Below the pieces are notes generated by a model that saw nothing but the letters and a program-made list of their open reading frames with translations, ran no database searches and had not been told where the DNA came from. Source: Paractinoplanes deccanensis (lineage in GTDB: Bacteria; Actinomycetota; Actinomycetes; Mycobacteriales; Micromonosporaceae). Taken from it: a stretch of DNA of 35,101 nucleotides. The stretch lies in assembly GCF_016862115.1 (NCBI RefSeq), contig NZ_BOMI01000131.1, positions 1-35,101 of the forward strand. Direction: 5' to 3'. How positions within the stretch are numbered: the first letter of the stretch is position 1; the number at the start of each line of letters is the position of its first letter. The position numbers were made by a program, and so were the translations under genes. Positions 27,776-35,101 of this stretch are shown here, piece after piece.

Positions 27776-29728
27776 TCAGCGGTTGTCGACGTCGTCGTCC
27801 GCGTGGCCCGAGCCGTTCGTGGGGTGGTCGGCCGAGGACGGCCGGTAGACGTGGAAGCCCGGCGGAGCGGCGGCCGGCTGCGGCTTGGGCTCGGCGGGAG
27901 TGGAGGCGGGAGCCGGCGGCGGCGGTGGCGCGGCCGGGGCCGGCTTGTCCTTGTCGCGGGTGAACCAACGCTTCTTGCCGGCGCCCGGGTCGACCTTGGT
28001 GGGTGGGTCCACGCGGGTGGGCGGCTCGACCCGGCGGCCGCGAGGGGCCGTCGTGGTGTTGGGGCGGGTGCGCTCGGGCACTGTCGGCGCCTCCGGCCAC
28101 GGGTCGGTGGGCTCGGCCGGGTCTTCTGAGGCCGGGGATCCCGGGGTGGAAGCGGCCCGGCCGCCGGCAGCACCGGGCCCAGCGGCAGCGCCACGGCCGG
28201 CGGCAGCACCGGGCCCAGCGGCGGCACTGGGTCCAGCGGCAGCGCCACGGCCGGCGGTAGCGCCAGGGCCGGCAGCACCGAAGCCGGCAGCAGCGCCAGC
28301 GGCACCGGGGCCGGCGGCAGCACCGGCGCCCGAGGCTGGGTCGGGATCGGGCGCCGGGTCGGGGTCGCCGGCTCGGCCGCTCAGGCGTTCGTTGTGGAGG
28401 CGGGCGGCCACGTAACCGGCCCGTACGGCTGCGGCGACCGCGAGAAGGGCGGCCAGCGCGACCCCCAGGCGGCCGGGCAGGGGGATCAGGCCGATGCCGC
28501 CGCCGAGGACCCAGGCGAGCATGAGGACCGTCTCGGAGTGGGAGAAGGCGCTCGCGCGGAGGCGTTCGGGGACGCGCTCCTGGATGGTGGCGTCGACGGC
28601 CAGCTTGGCTATGCCGCTGAAGACGGCGACCACCAGGGCCAGCAGGGTGACCGTGGTGAGGCTGTAGAAGACGATCGCCAGGACGCCGACGCCGGCCGTG
28701 ATGGTCAGGCCGGCCGACTGGAGGGCCAGCGGGCGGCGGATGCGCAGGCGGGTGCCGACGGCGGTGGACAGGAACGTGCCCACTGCCAGCGCGCCGCCGA
28801 TCAGGCCGACCGCTCCCTTGTTGCCGATGTCGTTGCCGAGCACTGTCGTGTCGAGGTCGTTCGCCATGATGACGAAGGCCAGGAAGAGCAGCATGAAGCC
28901 GTACAGCAGGCGCAGGCTGGCGCTGCCGATCAGCGTGGCGACCACCAGCTTGCCGGAGAGAGGGCGGTCCTCGCCGCGGCCCAGGCGCAGCATGGTGCGC
29001 CACGGGCGCGGGACGGCCTCGGGGGGCTCCGAGTCGGCGCGGGGAGGCAGGCGCAAGGAGATGACCATGCCGACGATGAAGAGGATCGCCGCCACCCGCA
29101 GTGGCCACTGCGGGCCGATCGTGAAGGCGAGCAGGCCGATGGGGGCGACCACGGCGCCCGCGAACGTGCCGTAGACGCTGGCCCGGGCGCCGACCTGGGA
29201 CAGGCCCACGCCGGCGGGGAGCAGCCGGGGCACGGCGGCCGAGCGCGCCACACCGTACGCCCGGGACAGCGCCAGCACGCCGAAGGCCGCCGGATAGAGC
29301 ATCCAGTCGGAGAGGTTGCCGGCGAGCACGTACGCCAGGAAGGCGCGGCCCAGCATGGTGACGGCCAGCGCGTAGCGGCGGCCGTGCCGGAAGTGGTCGA
29401 GCAGCGGGCCGACCACCGGCGCGAGCAGGGCGAACGGGATCATCGTGATGAGCAGGTAGAGCGCGACCTTGCTGCGTGCCTCGCCGAGCGGGACGTCGAA
29501 GAAGATCGTGCCGGCCAGGCCGATCGCGATGAGGGTGTCGCCGGCGCAGGAGATCGCGTGCAGGTCGAAGAGGCGGATCATGCCGACCTCGTTGGCGGCG
29601 CCCCTGGCGCGGGCCGTGCCGACCCTCCTGGTGGCCCAGGCCCCGCCGCGCAGGGAGCCGCGCACCAGCAGGCGGGCGGCCTTGATGCCGGAGCCGACGG
29701 TGCGCCCGAGGGAGGGAAGCACAGGCAT
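27776..29728 (-). CDS. MFS transporter with long Ala/Gly/Pro-rich cytosolic tail
   Basis: 650 residues from ATG 29728, with AGGA 8 nt upstream; ATG 29737 in frame is possible. An unusually basic N-terminal segment (about 1-48) precedes 12 hydrophobic helices (about 50-445). The MFS features include FALLAPVVGPLLDHFRHGRRYAL and IQERVPERLRASAFSHSETVLML. From about 450 to 650 the protein is low-complexity: a six-residue repeat (AAAGPG/AAAGRG), then a Pro-rich stretch with basic GKKRWFTRDKDK, ending DVDNR. Most MFS proteins are about 400-450 residues, so the tail is an addition. The core resembles the mycobacterial Rv0876c-type transporter by position. Confidence 0.88.
   Translation of the reverse strand: MPVLPSLGRTVGSGIKAARLLVRGSLRGGAWATRRVGTARARGAANEVGMIRLFDLHAISCAGDTLIAIGLAGTIFFDVPLGEARSKVALYLLITMIPFALLAPVVGPLLDHFRHGRRYALAVTMLGRAFLAYVLAGNLSDWMLYPAAFGVLALSRAYGVARSAAVPRLLPAGVGLSQVGARASVYGTFAGAVVAPIGLLAFTIGPQWPLRVAAILFIVGMVISLRLPPRADSEPPEAVPRPWRTMLRLGRGEDRPLSGKLVVATLIGSASLRLLYGFMLLFLAFVIMANDLDTTVLGNDIGNKGAVGLIGGALAVGTFLSTAVGTRLRIRRPLALQSAGLTITAGVGVLAIVFYSLTTVTLLALVVAVFSGIAKLAVDATIQERVPERLRASAFSHSETVLMLAWVLGGGIGLIPLPGRLGVALAALLAVAAAVRAGYVAARLHNERLSGRAGDPDPAPDPDPASGAGAAAGPGAAGAAAGFGAAGPGATAGRGAAAGPSAAAGPGAAAGRGAAAGPGAAGGRAASTPGSPASEDPAEPTDPWPEAPTVPERTRPNTTTAPRGRRVEPPTRVDPPTKVDPGAGKKRWFTRDKDKPAPAAPPPPPAPASTPAEPKPQPAAAPPGFHVYRPSSADHPTNGSGHADDDVDNR
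28165..28272. repeat. 18-bp tandem repeat, six units, inside the MFS tail
   Basis: Six 18-bp units of the type CGGCAGCACCGGGCCCAG or CGGCAGCGCCACGGCCGG, alternating irregularly. Each encodes six residues (AAAGPG, AAAGRG or close variants) on the minus strand. The length is a multiple of 3, so copy changes are in frame. Degenerate copies continue to about 28330. Confidence 0.8.
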
Positions 29729-29774
29729 GGGTTCCATCCTGACGGATCGAGGCCACCACTGTCCCGTTCCGTGA

Positions 29775-29789
29775 CCCCGGAATCCGGGG
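29775..29789. promoter_or_regulatory. Palindrome CCCCGGA-A-TCCGGGG in MFS/DUF3027 divergent region
   Basis: Perfect 7-bp arms around one central base, midway in the 104-bp gap between the divergent starts 29728 and 29833. It could be an operator for either gene. Confidence 0.45.
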
Positions 29790-29832
29790 GAGTCGTTGCG
29801 GATCAGGTGTCCCGGTAGGGGACAATGGATGC

Positions 29833-30654
29833 GTGACGACTCGGACCACCACACGCGCCGCCCGACTCGACCAGGTTTGTGCCGACGCGATCGGTGTGGC
29901 ACGTGGGGCAATCACCGATGTGGATCCCGCCGACGTCGGCGAGCACCTCGAGGCGATCGCCGAGGGCGACCGCGTCGTGACCCACCTCTTCGAGAGTCAT
30001 CTGGCCGGCTACCGCGGCTGGCGCTGGGCCGTCACGGTGACGCGGGTGCCGCGCAGCCGCCACGTCACCGTCTGCGAGACCGTGCTGCTGCCCGGCCCCG
30101 ACGCGCTGCTCGCCCCCGGCTGGGTGCCGTGGAACGAGCGCGTCCAGCCCGGCGACCTGGGCGTCGGCGACCTCATGCCGACCGCGCCCGACGACGAGCG
30201 GCTCTCTCAGGGCTACGTGCTGAGCGACGACCCCGCCGTCGAGGAGGTCAGCTGGGAGCTCGGCCTCGGCCGTTCGCGCGTGATGTCCCGTGAGGGCCGC
30301 GTCGAGACCGCCCAGAGGTGGTACGACGGCGATTCCGGCCCCGAGGCGCCGATCTCGGTGGCCGCCCCGCGCAACGCGCGTTGCGGCACGTGCGGCTTCT
30401 ACCTGCCGCTCGCCGGCTCGCTGCGCGCGATGTTCGGGGTCTGCGGCAACCTCTACGCGCCCGACGACGGCCGGGCGGTGAGCGCCGACCACGGCTGCGG
30501 CGCCCACTCCGAGGCCCTGCTGGGCACGGCGGAGCAGCCGGTCGAGGAGCTTCCCACGGTGTACGACGACAGCGAGGTCGAGTCGGTCGCGGTGAGCCGC
30601 GGCCACGGCTCCGTCGAGGACACGGAGCCCGCCGAGGAGCTCGGCCACAGCTAG
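29833..30654 (+). CDS. DUF3027 protein with Cys/His cluster
   Basis: 273 residues from GTG 29833; GACAAT (29821-29826) ends 6 nt before, a leaderless start. The N-terminal domain contains LAGYRGWRWAVTVTRVPRSRHVTVCETVLLPG and WVPWNERVQPGDLGVGDLMPT. The C-terminal domain carries CGTCGFYLPLAGSLRAMFGVCGN and DHGCGAHSE: C184, C187, C204, C222, H220 and H225, a likely zinc site. DUF3027 has no assigned function and is widely conserved in actinobacteria. The tail after 230 is acidic and disordered. It shares a CTAG stop overlap with convergent DUF2530. Confidence 0.9.
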   Translation: MTTRTTTRAARLDQVCADAIGVARGAITDVDPADVGEHLEAIAEGDRVVTHLFESHLAGYRGWRWAVTVTRVPRSRHVTVCETVLLPGPDALLAPGWVPWNERVQPGDLGVGDLMPTAPDDERLSQGYVLSDDPAVEEVSWELGLGRSRVMSREGRVETAQRWYDGDSGPEAPISVAAPRNARCGTCGFYLPLAGSLRAMFGVCGNLYAPDDGRAVSADHGCGAHSEALLGTAEQPVEELPTVYDDSEVESVAVSRGHGSVEDTEPAEELGHS

Positions 30655-30899
30655 CTGTTGACGCGGAACTCCGCGTGAGTGACGGACCGGCGCTGCTTGC
30701 GGTGCCGGTCGTGCACGATCATGGTGATCAGACCGGGTATGCCGACCAGGAAGCCCGCGACGCAGATCTCCAACCATCGGTCCGGGCCGTCCGCCAGCCA
30801 CACGATCAGGGCAGCGAGGGCGAAACCGGCCAAGCCGGCGAGCGCGAAGGGGACCATGGGTGGGTCCAGCGGCTCGACCGGAGGCTTCCGTTCAGTCAC
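30651..30899 (-). CDS. DUF2530 small membrane protein
   Basis: 82 residues from GTG 30899; TATCCT (30906-30911, minus) ends 6 nt upstream, so leaderless. The pattern PPVEPLDPPMVPFALAGLAGFALAALIVWLADGP then WLEICVAGFLVGIPGLITMIVHDRHRKQRR is that of DUF2530: two transmembrane helices (about 17-37 and 43-65) and a basic end. Function unknown. Its stop codon and that of the DUF3027 gene share the four bases CTAG (30651-30654). Confidence 0.85.
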   Translation of the reverse strand: MTERKPPVEPLDPPMVPFALAGLAGFALAALIVWLADGPDRWLEICVAGFLVGIPGLITMIVHDRHRKQRRSVTHAEFRVNS

Positions 30900-31030
30900 T
30901 CCGCCAGGATAGGTGCGCGGAGATCACCGATGGGGTCTTGTGACAGGGCCGACATCGTTTCGTTTTTGCGCAGGTCACTGTTGCTGGGAGCATGACCGGC
31001 GAACGTTGTCGATGATCTGGAAGGCCGAGC

Positions 31031-32449
31031 ATGTCCACCGTCACCACCGGCGCGCGAAACGGGTTCGACCGGTTCTTTGAGATTTCCGCCCGGGGCTCGA
31101 CCCTGGGCCGCGAGGTCCGCGGTGGCCTGGCCACCTTCTTCACGATGGCCTACATCGTGGTGCTCAACCCGCTGATCCTCGGCGGCGGTGTGGACGGCGA
31201 CGGCAAGACGCTGCCGATCGCGGCGCTGGCGGCGGGCACGGCCCTGGTCGCGGGCGTGATGACGATCCTGATGGGCGTGGTGGCCCGGTTCCCGCTGGCG
31301 CTCGCCGCGGGCCTCGGGGTCAACGCCCTGGTGGCGTACGAGATCGCGCCCGAGATGACCTGGGCCGACGCCATGGGCCTGGTCGTGATCGAGGGTGTGC
31401 TGATCGCCGTTCTGGTGCTCACCGGGCTGCGGACCCTGGTGTTCCGGGCGGTGCCGACGCAGCTCAAGACGGCGATCGGCGTGGGCATCGGCCTGTTCCT
31501 GATGATCGTCGGTCTGGTGGACGCCGGCTTCGTGCGCCGGGTGCCGGACGCGGCCAACTCGACGGTCCCGGTCGAGCTGGGCATCGGCGGCAAGCCGGCC
31601 GGCTGGCCCACGTTCGTCTTCGTGATCGGCCTGCTGTTCACCTTGATCCTTTTCGTGCGCAAGGTGCGCGGCGCGATCCTCATCGGCATCCTGGGCAGCA
31701 CCGTGCTGGCGATCATCGTGGAGGCGATCGCGCACCCGAAGACGTGGTCGCTGAACGTCCCGAAGCTGCCCGAGAAGATCGTCAGCTCGCCGGACTTCTC
31801 GCTGATCGGCCACTTCAACGTGCTCGACTCGTGGTCACGGGCCGGCTGGCTGGTCGTGATCATGTTCATCTTCAGCCTGCTGATCACCGACTTCTTCGAC
31901 ACGATGGGCACCATGGTCGCCGTCGCCCAGGAGGGCGACATGCTCGACGAGAACGGCAACCCGCCGCGTACGCGCGAGATCCTGCTCGTCGACTCGGTGG
32001 CGGCCGCCGCCGGTGGCGCGGCGAGCGTGTCGAGCAACACCTCGTACATCGAAAGTGCCGCAGGCGTGGGCGAGGGCGCGCGCACCGGCGCGGCCAACCT
32101 GGTCACGGGCGTGCTGTTCCTGCTGGCGATGTTCCTGTCGCCGCTGGTCTCGGTGGTGCCGTTCGAGGCGGCGTCGACCGCGCTCGTGGTGGTCGGCTTC
32201 CTGATGATGCTCTCGATCCGGCAGATCGACTGGACCGATTACACGATCGCGGTTCCCGCGTTCCTGACGATCACGTTCATGCCGTTCACGTACTCGATCT
32301 CGAACGGCATCGGGGCGGGTGTCATCTCGTACGTCGTCCTGAAGGTCGCCACGGGCCGGGCCCGCGAGATCCACGCGATCCTGTACGGCGTCGCGGCCCT
32401 GTTCGTCCTCTACTTCTTGAGGGGCCCGTTGGAGAGCTGGATCCTGTAA
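31031..32449 (+). CDS. NCS2-family purine permease (AzgA-like)
   Basis: 472 residues from ATG 31031, with GGAAGG 6 nt upstream. The family signature is plain: FFEISARGSTLGREVRGGLATFFTMAYIVVLNP at the start, ALAAGLGVNALVAYEI, TDFFDTMGTMVAVAQ and SSNTSYIESAAGVGEGARTG. About 12-14 hydrophobic segments are present. AzgA-type NCS2 proteins import adenine, guanine or hypoxanthine with protons. The 131-bp gap to divergent DUF2530 holds no clear purine riboswitch. MqnB releases hypoxanthine within the same window, but a link is speculative. Confidence 0.95.
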   Translation: MSTVTTGARNGFDRFFEISARGSTLGREVRGGLATFFTMAYIVVLNPLILGGGVDGDGKTLPIAALAAGTALVAGVMTILMGVVARFPLALAAGLGVNALVAYEIAPEMTWADAMGLVVIEGVLIAVLVLTGLRTLVFRAVPTQLKTAIGVGIGLFLMIVGLVDAGFVRRVPDAANSTVPVELGIGGKPAGWPTFVFVIGLLFTLILFVRKVRGAILIGILGSTVLAIIVEAIAHPKTWSLNVPKLPEKIVSSPDFSLIGHFNVLDSWSRAGWLVVIMFIFSLLITDFFDTMGTMVAVAQEGDMLDENGNPPRTREILLVDSVAAAAGGAASVSSNTSYIESAAGVGEGARTGAANLVTGVLFLLAMFLSPLVSVVPFEAASTALVVVGFLMMLSIRQIDWTDYTIAVPAFLTITFMPFTYSISNGIGAGVISYVVLKVATGRAREIHAILYGVAALFVLYFLRGPLESWIL

Positions 32450-32476
32450 CGGCGGTTACACGCGCAATCAATGTCG

Positions 32477-32502
32477 TTAGCCAAGCTCATTAGCTAAGCT
32501 AA
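32477..32502. promoter_or_regulatory. Candidate MarR operator: repeated TTAGCYAAGCT with palindrome
   Basis: TTAGCCAAGCT (32477-32487) and TTAGCTAAGCT (32490-32500) are direct repeats 13 bp apart, and TTAGCT-A-AGCTAA (32490-32502) is a perfect palindrome with one central base. TAAGCT (32495-32500), 7 nt before GTG 32508, is the likely -10 of the MarR gene, inside the palindrome. This would allow autorepression. Confidence 0.6.
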
Positions 32503-32507
32503 GAATC

Positions 32508-32957
32508 GTGATGGAGTGGCCGGTGGCGGCTGATCAAGGCACAGCGGAGGAGCTGGCCAAGATGCTGCGCGAGGCGATCCAGCGGCTGAGCCGGCGCGTC
32601 CGGCAGGCCCGCCCGGTCGGTGACCTGACGTTCAGTCAGCTTTCCGCGCTGACCAGCCTGCAGCTGGCCGGTGCGCTGACTCCTCGTGAGCTCGCCGACG
32701 TGGAACGGGTCCAGCCGCCGACGATGACCAAGATCGTCGGCAAGCTGGAGGACCGCGGCTTGGTCGTACGATCGCCGCACCCGACCGACGGCCGCCAGGT
32801 CATCCTGGCGGCCACGGAAGAGGGGCGGGCGGTCTACGCCCAGTTCGAGAAGGCTCGGAACGAATGGCTGGCCAACCAGCTGGCCGAGCTGACGCCCGAG
32901 GAACGGGAGACGCTGGCCCGGGCCACGGAGATCTTGCGAAGGGTTTCCCGGGCCTGA
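32508..32957 (+). CDS. MarR-family transcriptional regulator
   Basis: 149 residues from GTG 32508, favoured over ATG 32511 by the -10 spacing. The winged-helix pattern is typical: LTFSQLSALTSLQLAGALTPRELADVERVQPPTMTKIVGKLEDRGLVVRSPHPTDGRQVILAATEEGRAVYAQF, read here as its parts PRELADVERVQPPTMTKIV and DGRQVILAATEEG. It precedes an MFS exporter-like gene by 69 bp and probably controls it and itself. In M. tuberculosis Rv0880 occupies a similar position. Confidence 0.95.
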   Translation: MMEWPVAADQGTAEELAKMLREAIQRLSRRVRQARPVGDLTFSQLSALTSLQLAGALTPRELADVERVQPPTMTKIVGKLEDRGLVVRSPHPTDGRQVILAATEEGRAVYAQFEKARNEWLANQLAELTPEERETLARATEILRRVSRA

Positions 32958-32980
32958 CGGTTCGGCCGGACGCGCTGCTT

Positions 32981-32992
32981 CGTCACGTGACG
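32981..32992. promoter_or_regulatory. Palindrome CGTCACGTGACG upstream of MFS gene
   Basis: A 12-bp perfect palindrome in the 69-bp gap between the MarR gene and the MFS gene, 34 bp before the MFS start. It differs from the MarR-type repeat upstream, so another factor would be needed. Confidence 0.4.
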
Positions 32993-33026
32993 ATGACGCG
33001 TACGACCGAACAGGAGGCACCACCCA

Positions 33027-34352
33027 GTGCGGTCAGTGCTCAACACCACCTTCCGGTCCCTGAAGGTTCGCAACTACCGGCTGTTCACGGTCGGGCAGCT
33101 GGTCAAGCTCGTCGGCGTGTGGATGATGTTCACCGCCCAGGACTGGCTGGTGCTCGACCTGTCGAACAACTCGCCGGGCGCCCTCGGTGCCGTGACCGCC
33201 CTCCAGTTCCTGCCCGTTCTCCTGCTCACCCTCTACGGCGGCAAGCTCGCCGACCGCTACGACAAGCGCAAGCTGCTCGTCGGGGCGAACGCGGTGTTCG
33301 CGGTCACCGCGATCGTCTTCGCCATCCTGGTCGCCTCGGGGCACATCGCGCTCTGGCACGTGTTCCTGTTCGCCGGGCTGTTCGGCATCGCGAACTCCAT
33401 CGAGACGCCGGTCCGCCAGTCGTTCGTCTCGGAGCTGGTCGAGCTGCCGCTGCTGCCGAACGCGCTGGCGCTGTCGGCGGCCACGTTCAACACCGCGCGC
33501 GTCGGTGGTCCCGCGCTCGCCGGCGTGGCACTGGCGCTCTTCGGTACGGGGCCGGTCTTTCTGATCGCCACGGCGCTGTCGATCGCGCCGGTGTTCAGCT
33601 ACACCGCGATGCGCCCCGCCGAGCTGCTGCGATCCGCGACGCCGAACAAGAAAGACGCCCGCATCCTCGACGGGCTCAAGTACGCGTACCGCCGGCCTGA
33701 TCTGATGGTGCCCATCTGCCTGATGGCCGTCATCGGCATGATCGGTTTCAACTTCCCGGTCACCCTCGCGGCCCTGGCAAAGATCAACTTCCACGCTGGC
33801 GCGTCCTCGTTCGGCCTGCTCACCACGGCGCTCGCGGCGGGCTCGCTCTGCGGCGCCCTCGCGGGCAGCGCGCGCCGCAAGCGGCCGAGCATCTACCTGG
33901 TCATCGGCGCGGCCCTGATCTTCAGCGTGCTGGAGATCGCGGTCGGGTTCACGCCGAACTTCGTGGTCGCGATGATCGTGCTCTTCCCGACCGGCTTCTT
34001 CTCGATCTTCCTGGCCCAAGCGGCGAACCACCGCGTGCAGATGGGCGTCGACGCCGAGTTCCGGGGCCGCGTCATGGCCCTCTACGTGCTGGTCTTCCTC
34101 GGCACGACGCCGATCGGGGCGTCCCTGGCCGGGTGGTGGGGCGAGCGGTACGGGGTGGCGTCGAGCATCTGGGTCGCCGGCATCGTCTGCTTCGTGGCCG
34201 CGGCCGCAGCGCTCGTGTGGCAGCTGCGCGCGAGCGGCGAGCGGCTCGAGATGACGCTGCGGCCCCGTCCGCGCCTGACCCTCGTACCGCTGCCGTCCGA
34301 GCCCGTCGCGACGCCGATTCCGCAGCGCGTCACGGTTTCTGACGCGGCTTGA
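33027..34352 (+). CDS. MFS transporter (MarR-linked exporter)
   Basis: 441 residues from GTG 33027, with GGAGG 9 nt upstream. Twelve hydrophobic helices are visible; motifs include NYRLFTVGQLVKLVGVWMMFTAQDWLVLDLS, YGGKLADRYDKRKLLVGAN (loop 2-3 motif) and FRGRVMALYVLVFLGTTPIGASLAGWW. It belongs to the EntS/MFS_3-like exporters. The C-terminal 40 residues are a Pro/Arg-rich cytosolic tail. Regulation by the preceding MarR protein is inferred from order. Confidence 0.93.
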   Translation: MRSVLNTTFRSLKVRNYRLFTVGQLVKLVGVWMMFTAQDWLVLDLSNNSPGALGAVTALQFLPVLLLTLYGGKLADRYDKRKLLVGANAVFAVTAIVFAILVASGHIALWHVFLFAGLFGIANSIETPVRQSFVSELVELPLLPNALALSAATFNTARVGGPALAGVALALFGTGPVFLIATALSIAPVFSYTAMRPAELLRSATPNKKDARILDGLKYAYRRPDLMVPICLMAVIGMIGFNFPVTLAALAKINFHAGASSFGLLTTALAAGSLCGALAGSARRKRPSIYLVIGAALIFSVLEIAVGFTPNFVVAMIVLFPTGFFSIFLAQAANHRVQMGVDAEFRGRVMALYVLVFLGTTPIGASLAGWWGERYGVASSIWVAGIVCFVAAAAALVWQLRASGERLEMTLRPRPRLTLVPLPSEPVATPIPQRVTVSDAA

Positions 34353-34440
34353 CAAGGTTTGACGGACTGACGGGTATTTGGCAGGGACAGTCCGCCGAAC
34401 GGGTATTCCAGTCCGGGCGCATCCGACTTAGCGTCGTCTG

Positions 34441-34890
34441 GTGGCCATCGCGCACATTGCAGTGCTCACGGCGGCCCTCATCATGTTGATCTCCGTCCCG
34501 TACGCGGTGGCGACAGCGATCCGGCATGACGAGGCCCGACGGCGGAGAAGCGCGGCCCAAGACTCCGACGAGAGCCGGGCCCTGCACCGGCTCGACCGGC
34601 ACATCGAGCGCCACGACCCGGTCGCGGCGCTGGCCCGGCTCGGCCCGGCCCCGATCGAGCAGCTCGCCTTCGACCTGCGCCGGCTCAACAAAGAGCAGCG
34701 AGGCGGCCTGTCGCTCAGCTCCAAGAGCTGGACGGCCGCCGTGCAGCGCGCCTACGACGAACGGCTCTGCATGGCTTGCCAGTGCTTGGGCGTACGGGAG
34801 AACTTGCGGCCGCTCGCCGGCATGGACCGAGACCTCGAACGCATGCGGGTCGAGATCGAGCTGGAAGCGGCCGGCCTGGAACTGCGCTGA
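34441..34890 (+). CDS. Unknown protein with one N-terminal membrane helix
   Basis: 149 residues from GTG 34441; TAGCGT (34429-34434) ends 6 nt before it, a leaderless pattern. Residues 3-26 form one hydrophobic helix (HIAVLTAALIMLISVPYAVA), then a cytosolic, Arg-rich helical domain: ALHRLDRHIERHDPVAALARLGPAPIEQLAFDLRRLNKEQR, and a MACQCLGVRENL motif with two Cys. The end is acidic and helical. I do not recognise the family. The region just upstream has a direct repeat CGGGTATT (34371-34378 and 34400-34407). Confidence 0.72.
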   Translation: MAIAHIAVLTAALIMLISVPYAVATAIRHDEARRRRSAAQDSDESRALHRLDRHIERHDPVAALARLGPAPIEQLAFDLRRLNKEQRGGLSLSSKSWTAAVQRAYDERLCMACQCLGVRENLRPLAGMDRDLERMRVEIELEAAGLELR

Positions 34891-35000
34891 GCGGGGGTGG
34901 CTGCTCGCGGCGGCGGGCGACGGCTGTGTCGCCGGGTCGTGGGTGTTTGCCGCGTTGCGGACGAGGGCGCGGGCTCGTCGGCTGCCGACCTTTGACGACG

Positions 35001-35028
35001 TTTTCCACAGCCTTGCGGGTTATCCACA
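35001..35028. repeat. Two DnaA-box-like 9-mers near the right edge
   Basis: TTTTCCACA (35001-35009, one mismatch) and TTATCCACA (35020-35028, exact), same orientation, 19 bp apart, in the non-coding stretch 34891-35101. No gene start was identified in this stretch before the window ends. Confidence 0.5.
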
Positions 35029-35101
35029 GCCGCTTTCACGCGATCTTCGGATTTTCGGCAGACTGACCTGCGGGGGCTCCCCCTGGGAGACATCCCATGG
35101 C

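Noticed and set aside
28394..29818. 474-codon rightward frame opposite the long-tail MFS gene
   Set aside because: Antisense shadow with extreme Gln/Asp/Gly/Ala composition.
30900..31030. Purine riboswitch upstream of the NCS2 permease
   Set aside because: The 131-bp gap is too short with divergent promoters and shows no three-way junction or terminator stem.
32499..33023. 174-codon leftward frame opposite the MarR gene
   Set aside because: Shadow of the MarR gene; no domain and no start signal.

Overview
The window is high-GC actinobacterial chromosome, most likely from a member of the Micromonosporaceae (Actinoplanes-like). The clues are GTG starts, many start codons 6-8 nt behind a TANNNT box, XRE-DUF5753/DUF397 pairs, futalosine-pathway menaquinone genes, mycothiol-dependent enzyme families, an NHEJ locus with LigD ligase and polymerase on separate polypeptides, and an XPB helicase. 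The genus is an inference from gene content. No database search was possible.

Layout. 1-3430: a truncated secreted Gly/Ser-repeat protein, the PSP1-domain protein RicT, and a membrane-anchored metallophosphoesterase. 3500-3900: tRNA-Thr(CGT) with promoter and terminator, followed head-on by a frameshifted C-terminal scrap of a tyrosine integrase, a trace of an old integration event. 4100-5590: small membrane protein, PfpI/DJ-1 protein and DUF2231 membrane protein. 5590-6018: a gene-free stretch unusually rich in inverted repeats and tandem repeats. 6019-8866: DUF6232 protein, an XRE-DUF5753 regulator with a DUF397 partner, a second solitary DUF397 gene and a DUF6226 protein. 8935-12448: a geranylgeranyl-reductase-like flavoprotein divergent from a tightly overlapped acetyltransferase-TetR-MFS operon, with a perfect 12-bp palindrome between them. 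12452-16117: a leftward run ku - Nudix - MFS - second XRE-DUF5753 regulator. 16160-18065: LigD ligase and polymerase genes, overlapping, divergent from ku. 18066-18960: a small decaying patch with a HEPN-like ORF and an ORF readable only with two compensating frameshifts. 19001-20368: PadR regulator with a near-perfect operator, its HAAS-type membrane partner, and a mycothiol-dependent maleylpyruvate-isomerase-family protein. 20397-24544: XPB helicase and its helicase-associated/WYL-like neighbour. 24641-27499: a 67-aa unknown coupled to a HAD hydrolase, a cold-shock-domain protein, MqnD and MqnB. 27776-34890: MFS transporter with a long repeat tail, DUF3027, DUF2530, NCS2 purine permease, MarR, MFS transporter and an unknown single-pass protein.

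How the parts fit. Ku and the two LigD proteins form a two-promoter NHEJ module. Several regulator-target sets carry visible operators: TetR (10076-10087), PadR (18971-18989) and MarR (32477-32502). MqnB and MqnD are two steps of menaquinone synthesis by the futalosine route. The block from XPB to MarR resembles, from memory, the mycobacterial ercc3 to Rv0880 region, so 20-33 kb looks like conserved core chromosome. 3.5-8.9 kb and 18.1-19.0 kb look accessory. Five exact copies of the 9-mer TTATCCACA (DnaA-box consensus) and two variants fall in three clusters at gene ends or in intergenic DNA. No outright new defence or mobile system is evident. The least explained items are the structured intergenic region at 5724-5934, the unbalanced XRE/DUF397 set, the HEPN-like ORF and the double-frameshift ORF.
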